Assembly: GCA_015680685.1 (NCBI GenBank) | Contig: MNCI01002788.1 | Coordinates: 10,211-74,210 of the forward strand | Reading direction: 5' to 3' | DNA from: Gnetum montanum | Taxonomy: Eukaryota > Streptophyta > Gnetopsida > Gnetales > Gnetaceae | Length of the DNA stretch: 64,000 nucleotides | The notes under the pieces: model-generated | Database searches by the model: none | What the model saw: the letters and a program-made list of their open reading frames with translations, nothing else | Told to the model about the DNA's origin: nothing | Translations under genes and position numbers: made by a program | Part shown: one piece after another, positions 47,140-58,192 of the stretch | Layout of the letters: each line of letters opens with the position of its first letter | Numbering within the stretch: position 1 is the stretch's first letter

Positions 47140-48600
47140 TTAGGCGTTGGAAAGAGAATAGCCTGGAGGGTGCTCAAAAAACATGCCAATGCTAGGGCTT
47201 GCACAAAACATTTTTGTTGCTGGAAAAAACAAATTGTGATCAATGCAATCCTGTTCCAGAAAATTGATGTCATGGGAATCAATGACCTTATGATTGTTTT
47301 TATCATAGCACCTATAAGCTTTAGATGTCGGAGAATATCCAATGAAAATACAAAGCATAGCTTTGCCATCTAAATTTTGTCTATTTTGGGCAGGGATGCG
47401 CACATAGCAAGGTGAAACAAAGATCTTTAAATGTGAAATATTAAGTGTATAACCATGCCAGAATTCATAGGGTGTTTTATTGTGAATTGATCTGGAAGGC
47501 ACTCTATTTAAAAGATAAATTGATGTTGCACAAGCTTCTACCCAAAATGTATTCGCCAAGTTTGACAGTTGCAGTAAACACCTGGCCATTTCAACCATGG
47601 TTCTATTTTTCCTTTCAGCTCCTCCATTTTCTTAGGGTGTATAGGATGTGGTAGTTTGATGAAAAATTCCATTCTTCTTGCAAAATTTCTCAAATTCTTA
47701 GGACAAAAATTCACCACCACAATATATTTGGATTTGCTTGATTGTATTTCCACTTTGATTTTCTACTACCACCTTGAATTCTCTAAATAATCCCAATGTT
47801 CGATATTTTAATTTCATAAAATAACCCCAAGCAAATTTGAGAAAATCATCCATGATGATTAACATATAATGGTTTTTGCCTAGGCTCAATGCTTGCATGG
47901 GATTGCATAAATCCATATGAACTAGATCTAATTTTTCTTGAGATCTATGTTCTATCCTAGGAAATAGTAATCTTGTGATTCTTCCTAGTTGACATATGTC
48001 ACAATCATGACTATTAGGCAAAGAAAATTTTGGCATACCTTTGACGAGTCCTTCTTTCTACATGCAATCCATTGAGCCAAAGTTGACATGTCCAAATCGA
48101 GCATGCCACAACCATGCAACATCATTAGTGACAGTGAGGCGTTGAACATCCTTTTCTATCTGCAACTTATACATTTGATTTTTGCTAATAGGGATAATGG
48201 CAATACCCTTATCATCATCAGCCTTAGAGATTTTACAAACATTCTTTTCAAATGCAACATGATACCCATTGCGACATAATTGTCCCACACTTAATAAATT
48301 CTTTGAAAGATCTGGAACAAAGTAGATCTGGGAAATAACATAGTTGTTACCTTGCGTGGTTGTGAAGCCAAGTGATCCAATCCTAGCAATGGTTAACTTC
48401 TTCCCATTACCTATGGTGACCTTTCCATCATATGTTTCCAAACTCGAGAAGATTTTCTTGTTCCCAGTCATGTGATTGCTGCACCCACTATCAACATACC
48501 ACATGTTGTTGTCACTAGCATTTAATGCCTTTGCAGAGATCAGGAGGTGATCTTCCTCCTCTTCAGTATAAAACAATTGCTCACCTTTTTGGTGATTCTT
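47140..48600 (-). pseudogene. Copia element D protease and integrase
   Basis: Protease: MWYVDSGCSNHMTGNKKIFS (about 48440-48505) with the catalytic Asp. GAG-pre-integrase: WLWHARFGHVNFGSMD then CDICQLGRITRLLFPR (about 47960-48120). Integrase core: KLDLVHMDLCNPMQ, HYMLIIMDDFLKFAWGYF and ENGGAERKNRTMVEMARCLL carry the D-D-E residues (47580-47920). The later integrase part runs to DGKAMLCIFIGYSPTSKAYR C. The whole stretch stays in one frame, broken only by stop codons such as GEFLS-stop and YTP-stop-ENGG. Confidence 0.9.
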
Positions 48601-49497
48601 GTGGTGATCTTCATCTTCTACAATTTTTGCTTTGCCTTTCTTTTCATGCTTCTTCCTAGACCAACATTCATGAATATTGTGGGTGTTGGTACCACAAAAA
48701 TCACAATCCTTACCTTCATTTCATTGATTTGATCTTCCATGACCATGACCTCTAGATCTGCTGCGACCCTGTCCATGTCCTCTAAATGAGGATCCACTTG
48801 AGGATCTTTGATTTTGATTTTTATTGAATGATCTCTAGAATTGTGCTCAAAATGCATTTGCTGTTGAATCCTCATGATCAGCAATTCTTTGCTCATATGT
48901 TTTCAAGCTTCCTACGAGCTCAACCATGGTCATCTTATCGAGATCTCTTTCTTCTTCAATAGCCATGACGATGGGATCATATCGTTGGGTCACACTTTGA
49001 AGGATCTTTTCAACAACACGCCTTTCCTCAAGCGTTTCTCCACAAGATTCAAGCCCATTTCAAACTTGTTGAAATCGGCTAATGTATTGATCAATGTTCT
49101 CTGAATCTAGCATGTGCAAAGATTCAAAATCTTTCCTTAAAGCTTGTAACTTGACAACACAAACTTTTAATGATCCCTTGTATGCAATCTCCAATGCATC
49201 CCATGCAGCTTTGCTTGTTGGATGCATGACGATTTTGGGAAAGATTGTCAGATCTAACCCAAATTGAATGATGAATAATGCTTTTGCATCTTTCTCACGA
49301 AGCTTCTTGACTTCATTCTTTTCATCTTCTGTCAAGGCTTGAAATGTTGCTTGATTAGCATCTTAAAATCCACCTTCAACAATATCCCATAGATCTTGTG
49401 AGATCATAAATGTCTTCATCTTGATTGCCCAATATTCATAATTTTCTCCATTGAATATAGGAATTTGGAGAGACACAGATCCATTATTTTGGGCCAT
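48600..49497 (-). pseudogene. Copia element D gag
   Basis: On the minus strand the ATG at 49497 opens MAQNNGSVSLQIPIFNGENY then EYWAIKMKTFM, a typical copia gag start. The capsid domain TEDEKNEVKKLREKDAKALF and onward to ENIDQYISRFQQV lies at 49060-49335. A zinc knuckle CDFCGTNTHNIHEC (48664-48705) has perfect C-x2-C-x4-H-x4-C spacing. At least one stop (GGF-stop-DAN, about 49365) and further breaks near 48720-49060 inactivate it. Confidence 0.85.
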
Positions 49498-49549
49498 TCT
49501 GGAGAGATCTGTTGTTAAGAATCTGAGCTAACCGAGCTTCGATACCAAA

Positions 49550-49913
49550 TGAGAAATCTGAATCTAAAGGGCCTTGGATCTACTATCTATGCTAAACAGA
49601 AATTAAAGAACTTTGTTAGAACAAAAAACACACATATAATCTATTAATCCAAAATCTATATATTTATGAATATGTGCTACTACAATTATATAGACTTGAA
49701 TCCTTTTAAGAATGGATTTGAAGAGATAAGCATGAGTCTCTAAAATCATGGGAATGATCCTTATCATCTTATTTATGGATGAGATAATCATGGGTATGGA
49801 TAAGCATGGATATGGATAAGCATGGACAACTAGGATCTCATCTTATTTAAAATAAATAAAAGGATGAGATCAATCTCCTAATAATGTGGACTCTACTACA
49901 TAGATCTTCCACA
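49550..49913 (-). repeat. 5' LTR of copia element D
   Basis: The same 364-bp unit as 45375-45738, followed on the minus strand by the primer-binding site at 49532-49547. The same short tandem repeat is present (49790-49830). Confidence 0.92.
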
Positions 49914-50450
49914 CTCCCAAGTGTCTAATCTAAGAAAGTAGATTCAAGGGTGGAAATAAGGAAACCATGAGTCCTTGGATGCCACTATTGGCTGATACTA
50001 TTCTCTACTACATAGGTGTCCCAGCCATGGATACTCTCAGCTTGATCAACTTTGCCATATCATAGATGGGTTACAATCTGAAACCAGGAAAACCCTTGGC
50101 GTCTATACCCAAGGGAGATTGATAGAGTTAAGCATCCATCGGATCCAAAAATTGATTGATCAGGTAGCCAAGGAGGAGGAAGAATTGAGAAAATGAGAAA
50201 GTGTAGAGGAATACAACAAGGACCCTTCTATCTGCAAAAGGGGGGTTCAATTTTTTGACAATGAGGATGAATTAACTAAAGATGAGGTGGATAATCATAA
50301 AACCTTACCACTTTAGAAATTGCAATTTGAAATCACAACTATGGTTGACCAATTATGGGACTCCATGGATAATAAGTTTCAGGCTATCTTAAAAATTGTT
50401 GAAGAGTCCAAGGAACAAAGTGGTTAGCGTGAGTGCCGAAGATGTAAGGA
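49914..50450 (+). pseudogene. gag of element B, continued after copia element D
   Basis: Immediately after the second CTCCC copy, the reading resumes where 45374 stopped. The sequence CTCCCAAGTGTCTAATC matches element C at 59303-59320 (CTCCAAAGTATCCAATT) as an uninterrupted stretch. It continues with SPWMPL and later the Glu/Lys-rich EEEELRK-like and SKEQSG segments. Stops are present. Confidence 0.65.
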
Positions 50451-51240
50451 AGCTGAACATGCTATATCCAAGGGTAAGGGTAAAATGGCTACGATAGAGG
50501 TGGTTGCAAATAATGACTTAGATGATGATGGCAGGTGTAACGTCTGTCAGTATGAACATCTTAAGGGATGTTACCCAATTGTATCACACTTGTAGGAATA
50601 TGGGGTGTAAGCCTTACATCCACGACTTGCACAAAGGCAAACACCCAAAATATTGCCTTATCCACAAGGCAATCCTTGATAGTTCCACCAACCATAGCAA
50701 TACTATTCAAGTGGAACTCCACTGCAACCTTACGAATTATACCAGTAGTGGCAGCAACCACAATTGTGGGCGATGCCACCTCCAAGACAATGGTACCCTT
50801 ATTAGCAACCAGATCCCTATGGGTACTATGTTCAACAACCTTCATCTCCATAAGACTCCTCTAGTCATGTTGCTGCTTACCAACCTCACCACGACCCTCA
50901 TGAAGTCTACCAATCACCATATCCAAGGAGGGATGCCACCTACTCTCCTCATGCACCTCTTGTTCCTATACCTACTCCTCCATCTCCTCCACAGCTACCA
51001 CCTGCTCCATCCATGCAGGGTGAACTACCTATCCAACCACAGCAAAGAAATGCTACAAGGGCTGTTAATCTGCAATTGGTTAACCTACCAAGCAAGTTGG
51101 AACCACAAACAAAGAAAAGATCCTTCTTTCAACCTTGCAGTCCACCAAAGCCCTTAGATACATCGATGGTTGGTAACCATGTTCCTCCACCTTCCTCTGT
51201 TTCATCTTTATCTAAGTCCCTTTCAAACCAAAATCCTTCT
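50451..51240 (+). pseudogene. gag C-terminus of element B (Cys-His knuckle, low complexity)
   Basis: CNVCQYEHLKGCYP (about 50537-50580) is a zinc-knuckle-like cluster (C-x2-C-x3-H-x3-C). It is followed by Asn/His/Pro-rich low-complexity sequence up to about 51240, corresponding to 413-1130 in element A and 59930-60640 in element C. Confidence 0.5.
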
Positions 51241-51329
51241 TGAATTTATACTGTAATGTTAACCCATGCTATATCTTATTGGATTTGACCTGATAACCTA
51301 CCTAGAAAGTTAGTTGATCCCAGGGGTCC

Positions 51330-51750
51330 CCTAGTATATTTTCAAATTGTTGGGAATGAGCCTTGTAAAGCTCTTCTTGACTCTGGTTCTAGTGTTAATC
51401 TGATCTCGTATAAGATGTACACAATGTGGAACCTTCCTCCTTTGCAGAAGAGTAACATCTTACTGGAACTAGTGGACTAGTCCATCACTATTCCATTGGG
51501 ACTAGTAGAGGACATCGTAACCACCGTTTGTGGGTGGTCGTATCCCACTAACTTCCTAGTAATCAAGGTAGAGAACTATAAAAGGGACTTCCCAATTATT
51601 ATGGAAAGGGTGTGGTTAAGCACAGTTGATGCCAAAATAGGCATTAGAGATATTTCCTTGGAGATATCTAAAGAAAATGAATTTGGAAAGATAGAGAAGA
51701 AGAGGGTTCCATATACCGCGTACAATGATTCAGGGTGCCATTGTGTGTAG
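51330..51750 (+). pseudogene. Retropepsin-like protease region of element B
   Basis: NEPCKALLDSGSSVNLISYK (51357-51415) holds an intact DSG active site. ITIPLGLVEDIVTTVCGWSY, NFLVIKVENYKRDFPIIMER and VWLSTVDAKIGIRDISLEIS follow (to 51680). One TAG lies between LELVD and SITIPLG. It aligns with elements A and C. Confidence 0.75.
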
Positions 51751-52229
51751 AAGTTATGGTCAGTGAAGCAAACATCTATCTCTACATGCAAGCAATGTGC
51801 ACCAAAAGCTAAAATCCAAAGATGTTTGTACACAACAGCCACAAAACAAGAAGGCACCCAATGGTTGATAGCTAATTCTAGTAGCGGTACCTTATGCATG
51901 GAACCTATTGAGGGTTTAATGTATGAATATATTGCAAGTATGAATGAACTCAAGCAAGTTCATCACCAGCTCTCCAAAGGAGAAAATGATAATGTCAATT
52001 GGGGAGAGTTGGAGATTCTCGACAATTTTAAACTAAAGCCCCTTGAATTGAAGACACTATCGGTTGGAATGGAGTATGTGTTATTGAAAAATGGAAGGGC
52101 AGTTATGATTAATGCCAAGCTTGCTACAGAAGAAAAGAAAATGTTGATGAAGGTTGTGGAAAAATGGTCAGAAGCCTTTGCCTAATCATATTCCAAGCTC
52201 ACTAGTATAGATCCAAGAATATGCTAGCA

Positions 52230-53463
52230 CCAGATATACACTAACCTCACCATAAGCCAAAATGACAGCTGCAATGACATTTGAGTCCCAAATTAAAGCA
52301 AATTGTCAAAGAGGAGATTGAACAACTCCTCAAGGTGGGATTCATCTGCCCTATCGCAGATAGTAAGTGGGTCAGTCCACTTGTGATTGTACCTAAGAAA
52401 GGAGGCAAATGGCGAGTGTGCATCAACTTCCCGTTGCTCAACATGGCAACTTTCAAAGATCATTTTTCGTTGCCTTTTGTTGACCAAGTGCTAGACACCA
52501 TTTCTAAGCATAGCTATTATAGCGTTTTGGATGGTGGCTATACCCAAATTTAGATTGCACCAAAGGACCAAGCGAAGACAACTTTCATAAGTCCTTGGGA
52601 GACTTTTGCTTACCGTCAAATGCCATTTGGTCTATGTAATGCCCTAGCCATATTTCAATGATTGATCCTTAGCATTTTTCAACAACAAATCGGTAGTGGG
52701 GTAGAAGTCTTGATGAATGACTTTTCTACCTACGAAACTACGTTCAAGCAAGTCCTAGACTATCTTGAGCAAGTGTTGAGGAGATGTGTCAAAACAAACC
52801 TCCGACTCAATTAGCAAAAGAGCCATCTTATGGTCCAGGAAGGCATAGTCTTGGGCACTGTATTTCAAAGTAAGAATTGAGGTAGACCCTAAGAAAATAA
52901 GGGTCATCAAAGGAATAACCCATCAACCTGAAATAGTTAAAGAAGTGTGGTCATTCCTTGGTCATATTGGCTACTACCAGTGCTTCATTGAGAATTTCTC
53001 CAAAATTGTCAAGCTGTTGGTGGAATTGACAAAGAAGGATGTATCATTTATTTGGACCTCTACATGTGAAATAGCATTTCAGGGATTGAAGCAAAAGCTT
53101 GTTGAAACCCCAATTCTACAAGCACCTGATTGGTCTCGGTCATTTCATGTAATGACTGATGCATCAAATTATGCTTTTGGGGTAGTGCTTACACAAATGG
53201 ATAATCAAAAATGTCCATATTACATTCACTGTGCAAGCCAAAGTATTGTAGCTGCACAATTGAATTACACCATCATAGAAAAGGAATTGATAGTAGTGGT
53301 GTTCACATTAGAGAAGTTCATGCACTATGTGCTTGGCTATAAAGTGTTTATGCACATAGATCATTGCGCCATCCGATTTCTAATGAATAAACCAATAGTG
53401 AGCCCCTGTGTGATACGGTGGCTCATGATTTTGCAAAAGTTCAATCTCACGATGGTAGATTAA
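52230..53463 (+). pseudogene. Reverse transcriptase and RNase H of element B
   Basis: RT opens with LKQIVKEEIEQLLKVGFICP and WVSPLVIVPKKGGKWRVCIN, then FSLPFVDQVLDTISKHSYYS V (52281-52553). The active-site block reads VLMNDFSTYE (about 52710-52735): the first catalytic Asp of MDD is Asn. The RNase H segment 52945-53463 is an open stretch of 172 codons with FHVMTDASNYAFGVVLTQMD, IEKELIVVVFTLEKFMHYVL and HIDHCAIRFLM. A TAG in LN-stop-QKS is at the same position as in element A. Confidence 0.85.
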
Positions 53464-53579
53464 AAAGGTGTGGAGAATGTGGTCACTGACCACCTATCAG
53501 GACTAAGATGGGATGACAAGGAGAAAGAGAGCCCCTTATCAGATTAGTTCCTTGACAGATCTCTCCTTGTAGGGGCTAT

Positions 53580-54955
53580 TAATGCACAAATTCCTAATAA
53601 ACCAGAATGCTATGACACCATCCTCACTTATCTACTCAAGCAAGAACTACTGCAAGGGTTGGACACCAAAAAGAAACAATTATTTCTTCACTAGGTCAAG
53701 TACTTCATGGAAATTAATGGGAACCTTTACAAAGTCTATCCCAATGGCCTGGTATGTTGGTGTGTCTCTAATATAGATCAACTATGCATTCTCTAGGATG
53801 CTCATGAAGGTCCTTGTGGAGGCCATTATGTTGGGAGATGCAGGGCCATAAAAATCCTCATGGCAGGATATTACTAGTCAATAATCTTCAAGGATGCACA
53901 CCAATTCAACCATGCTTGTGATCATTTTCAAATGGATGGTGAAATGACAACTCAAATGGAGGGGCCACATCAATGAATTCAACCTCTTGAGCCATTCGAT
54001 ATTTGGGGCATTGACTTTATGGGTCCCATCACACCTATATCAAATGGAAAGGCATATATCATAGTTACAGTTGACTATTGCACCAAGTGGGTATAAGCAG
54101 TAGCTATCACAAATTGTACATTCACCACTACTACTTGATTTGTACAACAAAATATCATAAATAGGTTTGGTGTGCCTCATGTGTTCATTTCTAATAATGG
54201 AACTTATTTTATAGGTGCCACTTTCTAGAAACTTATGCAACACTTGGGGGTTAAGCACAAACTCACAACACCATATCACCCCCAAGCCAATGGTCAAGTT
54301 AAGTTCACTAATCAAGAGATTATGAAAATTCTAACATGCACCATTAGCAAATACCAAAGGTATTGGAGTACCAAATTAAATGATTCCCTTTGGGCTTATC
54401 ACTCCACATGAAAGCTTCCCATAGGTTATTCTCCCTATGAGATCATGTATGGAAAACTACCAACATTGCCCATCCAGTTCGACCTCTGTACACTCTCTAT
54501 AGCCTATGACCTTGACTAAATCTAAGTCTAGCACAGAAAGAACAATTAATGAACCTCAACTTGCTAGATGAAAATCAGTTAATGGCCCTGTCATCTAATG
54601 AAATGCATAAGGCATTCAACAAGAAATGCCTTGACCTCAAAATAAGAAAGTCAAGTTTCAACCAGGCGACAAGGTCCTCTATTATAATCCTGCACATGTA
54701 CCCCAACAAACCAAATTCCAAATGTTGTGGAAAGGACCTTACATTATTAATGAGACTTTTCCATTTGGGGCCATGATTATTTATAAACCTAACAGCCCAA
54801 ACAAGAAACAATTAGTCAACATCCAACAAGTGAAACCTTTCCATGAGCCCAAGCCAACCAACTCAACAAACACCTCACCAGATGGACAACCATGCTTAAT
54901 GTTTCAAATCTCTCCCTTCCAACATAGTCATGGGGGAGATGGCCATCCATACTAA
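53580..54955 (+). pseudogene. Integrase of element B
   Basis: Zinc-binding part HEGPCGGHYVGRC near 53805, core [17 protein letters not shown] (53994-54045), [10 protein letters not shown], and HPQANGQVKFTNQEI where the catalytic Glu position (GQAE in element A) is Lys. The C-terminal domain LLWKGPYIINETFPFGAMII Y... ends at about 54955. Stops such as KWV-stop-AVA are present. A purine tract (GGGGGAGATGGCC, about 54930) follows as in element A. Confidence 0.82.
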
Positions 54956-54968
54956 TACTTTATTTAGC

Positions 54969-55015
54969 TCTGATGAGTGGCGAGGTACCCCTACACTCAA
55001 CTATACGAAACGAGN
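54969..55015 (-). other. Inverted LTR-end fragment ending at an ambiguous base
   Basis: 54969-55014 is the reverse complement of the LTR end at 118-162 with only two differences. It begins at the LTR terminus (TGATGAGTGG...) and ends directly at the N at 55015, the only ambiguous base in the window. The collinear element A spacer has no such segment. Confidence 0.7.
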
Positions 55016-56922
55016 GATATTCTTTGTTTTACATATTTGTTTTTCAAGTTGTTGACCTTTTCACCGTTGTTAGTATATTTGATATTTATTACATACTTTT
55101 TAAATTTTTTTATATTTATATTTTCTTGTGTTTGGTATGTTTCTCTACTATTTCTACTAATAAGGTGTTAGGTACAATGGTAAGGTGCTACTTGATGGTG
55201 GTATGTTTCATTTATAATTTGATTGTTGATGTCTAGTTTTTGACTTTGAATGTCGTTACTAGCGATTGGGATATGGTTTCTTTTCATGTAACAAGTAGTG
55301 TCTCCACATCATCCACCCATCCACATACTCTATGGTTTTCCTTATTTTGGAAATGTGCAGTCCCTTTTTTCATTAATGCAACTTTAATAAATTGGTGACT
55401 TGTGTAGTTTACAGAATTGGGAAAGAATCAAAGGTTTGGACATGGTGTGGCTTCAAAGGGATGCGGTATCCTTTGTACTTTTCTATTTTCCTATGTCTGA
55501 GAGTGTTCTCATGAGCTTCTCATCATTCTGCGTCATTCCACAATAGGAAGTCAAATAAGTCCTTGCATGGTGTGGTCCTCATCAAAAAAAAGATGAGGAT
55601 TCAAAGTACACCCCTTGGACAAAATAAATGTGAAAACGCATGGGTCTTTGCATGGTGTGGTTCCCATTCAAAAAAAACATGGGAATTCAAAGCACACCCC
55701 TTAGACCAAATAAAAGGGCTATAAGCACTGGTTATGAGACTTGTCTTGTCTCCTCTAACTAAGGCCCTTTTTCACTTCCTACTTTCTCTCCAATTTGGAA
55801 TGGTGGTTGTTTTGTGGAAGCATTTTTGTGTCTCAAGGGATTGAATAGTCTTAGAATGTCGATGTGAAGTCATTAAAAGTGGTTGGTTTTAGTTTGGACT
55901 GAGGATGGATCCTACCAAGTTATTTAATTGCAAACTCCACAAGGGACTTCATGTGACCATAATTGCAAACTCCACAAGGGACTTCATGTGATCCTATCTA
56001 TGCTTTTCACTACCTCACCTCACTGTTGATTTCATGTTTTGATGTAATGTTCTAGTTTGATGTGTCGGGTTTCTTCTTCAGTTACTTCTAGGTTTTTGTA
56101 CTTAACTTTTCATAACCATTAATCATCCATGGTGCCCATGGACTCCTTGCTTTGAAGTTATGCAAGGGCATAAAAGGCCTATGCCTGCTTTGGGGAGGAC
56201 CCACTTGCATATCGTTTGGTTAGGTTAAGTTAAGTTCTTTATCCTTAGATATTGTTACAATCAAATTCTTTTTATTTACCCCATCCATGACATCCAATTG
56301 TGTGCACCTTCACAACTATTTTTGGTGAATTTCTTCTCTTTATTGTTATGAATTTCTATACCCTCTTTCCAGTATTCCTTGTGTTAAGCTTTTTTTGAAT
56401 TTTATGGACTGCTTCTCTTACTTAACCCATTCATTAGTCTTCCACTAACATTATCAAGAAACTAATCTATCACAATCACAACTTGGCTAGATAAAATCAC
56501 TGATGAGATAAGGTATTTAGCTGCTATATGTTACACTTTATATACTAATCCTTGATTTTGTTATGATTGCAGTGGGGAGCATGGACTGGAAGCAGGATTT
56601 TCTTCACCAAGGAAGCTACAATAATATCACTCATAGGAGATTATTCATGACTGTTGGATCTCTTCTACCTCTCCTTCATTCCTCTGTTGCCAAGAGGGGT
56701 TGGATGTCCTTTGGATCCAAGGGTGTTCTTTCCTGTTGTCATGAACACCCAATTTTGTACACAATTGTAATGTTGTATGCTCAGGCACTTCGATATTTGT
56801 TTATCTTCTTTGTGTCACTCTACCTGTCAATCGGATAGTCCATACCTCCTGATATATTTTATAAGGGACTTGTTCCTCTTCTTTTATACTTAAGGATGAG
56901 TTTTCATTCAATCATGGGGGTA
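55016..56922 (+). other. 3' spacer of element B without the long ORF
   Basis: Non-coding sequence between integrase and the polypurine tract. It aligns with the element A spacer (4900-5770) and then jumps to the equivalent of the sequence after the element A 3' ORF. It contains a duplicated block TGCATGGTGTGGTYCYCATY...AAAGYACACCCCTTRGAC (55563-55620 and 55651-55706) and a tandem duplication of about 33 bp with the core ACTCCACAAGGGACTTCATG (55926-55992). Confidence 0.6.
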
Positions 56923-57016
56923 TGATAAATCATGTTTTTTTCATACACTCTGATATCGAAGTGGTTGCGATATCAGGTACACGATAAGAATGAGTTTTCA
57001 TTCAGTCATGGGGGTA
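56893..57016 (+). repeat. Tandem duplication of polypurine tract and LTR start in element B
   Basis: The block from GATGAGTTTTCATTCA through CATGGGGGTA and TGATAAATCATG to about GGTACACGATA occurs twice, at 56895-56986 and 56989-57080. The second TG (57017) begins the full LTR. Confidence 0.8.
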
Positions 57017-57908
57017 TGATAAATCATGTTTTTTTTTCATACACTCTAATATTAGAGTGGTTGCAATATTGGGTACACAATATCATAGCCTAAGATGCAA
57101 TATCATGTACCCAATATCATGGCCCAAGATGCAATATCGTACATTCGATATCACAAGGTTACTCTCGGGTCTATAAATACAGCCCTTAGGTACACGATTG
57201 AGGGAAGTTTTTTGGCAGTCAAGTAGCGAAACTCTTGTAGTTTGTCCATTTGAGAGTTAGAATATTTTCTAAGTGCCTGTAGCAGGAGATTTAAGTGTGA
57301 TCAAATCTTTATTCAAGCATTGATGTACCTGAACATGCCATTGTGTTAGCAATAAATATGAGCTCTTTGATTCACCTTGCAGCACTTGAGACTTTCTTTC
57401 TTATGCATTTACATATATTGTGATTTCATTTAGTTTACATTGATGTTATTCATTCAGCAATTAATTTTTATTCATTAAGAAACTAATTAAAATACACAAG
57501 CACAACCCCTTCGAACATATGTGTGACACTTGGTAGCTCAAAATTGGTTAGCATTTGACAACTCAATAGTGTTTACACAAAGTTTAAGATGTGTCCAGAA
57601 GTGGGAACGGTTACTTGTGTTAGGCTAGATTAAATCATAGTTTTCTTAGCACTTAATCACTTTCACTTTCATTCTTGTTCTAGGCAAGTAAATTGATAAA
57701 ACACAAAATAATAAATATCTTACGCCTCAGTCACACTTAACCATACAATTGCATTTTACAAGTGGGACTAGGAAGACAATGAATAGACAACACATGCACT
57801 TTTTAGCTTTAGTGTACTTGGTAATTAAAGTCTATGGAATTCAACTAGATCGCACGTGAACACCTATGATTTGTATGGTTGGGCATAGGGGTACCTTGCC
57901 ACTCATCA
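57017..57908 (+). repeat. 3' LTR of element B
   Basis: Starts TGATAAATCATG and ends ACTCATCA. Length 892 bp, about 35 bp longer than the 5' LTR because of an extra ATGCAATATCATGTACCC-type unit near 57090-57125. TATA box at 57172-57179. Confidence 0.9.
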
Positions 57909-58032
57909 ATTAGTTTCACCTCCTAGAGACTAGTGTACTTAGAAGGAAATAAGTCCACAAAATTCAATTGGATCACACATGAATGCTTAGTGATTTGTAT
58001 GGTTGGGTGTAGGATCTACTAGCTGCTCAGCA
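57909..58032 (+). repeat. Element C 5' LTR, right part
   Basis: It continues the LTR interrupted at 43188: AACTAGTGYAC-like, GTCCACAAAATTCAATTGGA and GGTTGGGTGTAGGATC match the last 120 bp of the element A LTR. It ends CTGCTCAGCA at 58032, followed by the primer-binding site. Confidence 0.8.
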
Positions 58033-58033
58033 T

Positions 58034-58051
58034 TGGCACTATTGCTGGGGA
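58034..58051 (+). other. Primer-binding site of element C (tRNA-Asp type)
   Basis: TGGCACTATTGCTGGGGA differs from the tRNA-Asp complement TGGCGCCGTTGCCGGGGA at four positions, all C-to-T or G-to-A, three of them at CpG sites. Confidence 0.65.
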
Positions 58052-58192
58052 CTTGTAGTTTGATACATGCACTATCTAGGACTTGGTGAAAATTATATAA
58101 GATTGTTGAAACAAACCCTAAAGTCACAATCATTCAAAAAATAAAAATAATAACTATAATGAAAGCACATTGAGTTTTTCTTTTAATGCAAA

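Larger units (their letters stand above)
45375..49913 (-). mobile_element. Element D: Ty1/copia retrotransposon inserted in the gag of element B
   Basis: LTRs of 364 bp each lie at 45375-45738 and 49550-49913 (minus orientation, TGTGGAAG...TTTCTCA). A perfect 5-bp target duplication CTCCC lies at 45370-45374 and 49914-49918. The polypurine tract (minus strand CATGGGGGGGTT, 45739-45750) and a primer-binding site resembling initiator tRNA-Met (TGGTATCGAAGCTCGG, 49532-49547) are in place. The order gag, protease, integrase, RT, RNase H is the copia order. The LTRs differ at some 20 or more positions by eye, so the insertion is old, though younger than B. Confidence 0.95.
43189..57908 (+). mobile_element. 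Element B: Athila-like Ty3/gypsy element inserted in the element C LTR
   Basis: The 5' LTR is 43189-44045 and the 3' LTR 57017-57908. Target duplications GTTAG (43184-43188) and ATTAG (57909-57913) differ by one base. The internal order is primer-binding site, gag (split by copia element D), protease, RT, RNase H, integrase, spacer, polypurine tract. Without D it is about 10.2 kb. It lacks the long 3' ORF of element A. All genes have stops. The RT active site reads MND instead of MDD. Confidence 0.88.

Noticed and set aside
50522-51157. Open frame of 211 codons in element B
   Set aside because: It is an off-frame reading of the Pro/His/Asn-rich gag C-terminus; its composition (His, Leu, Thr) and lack of similarity to the other copies indicate a shadow.
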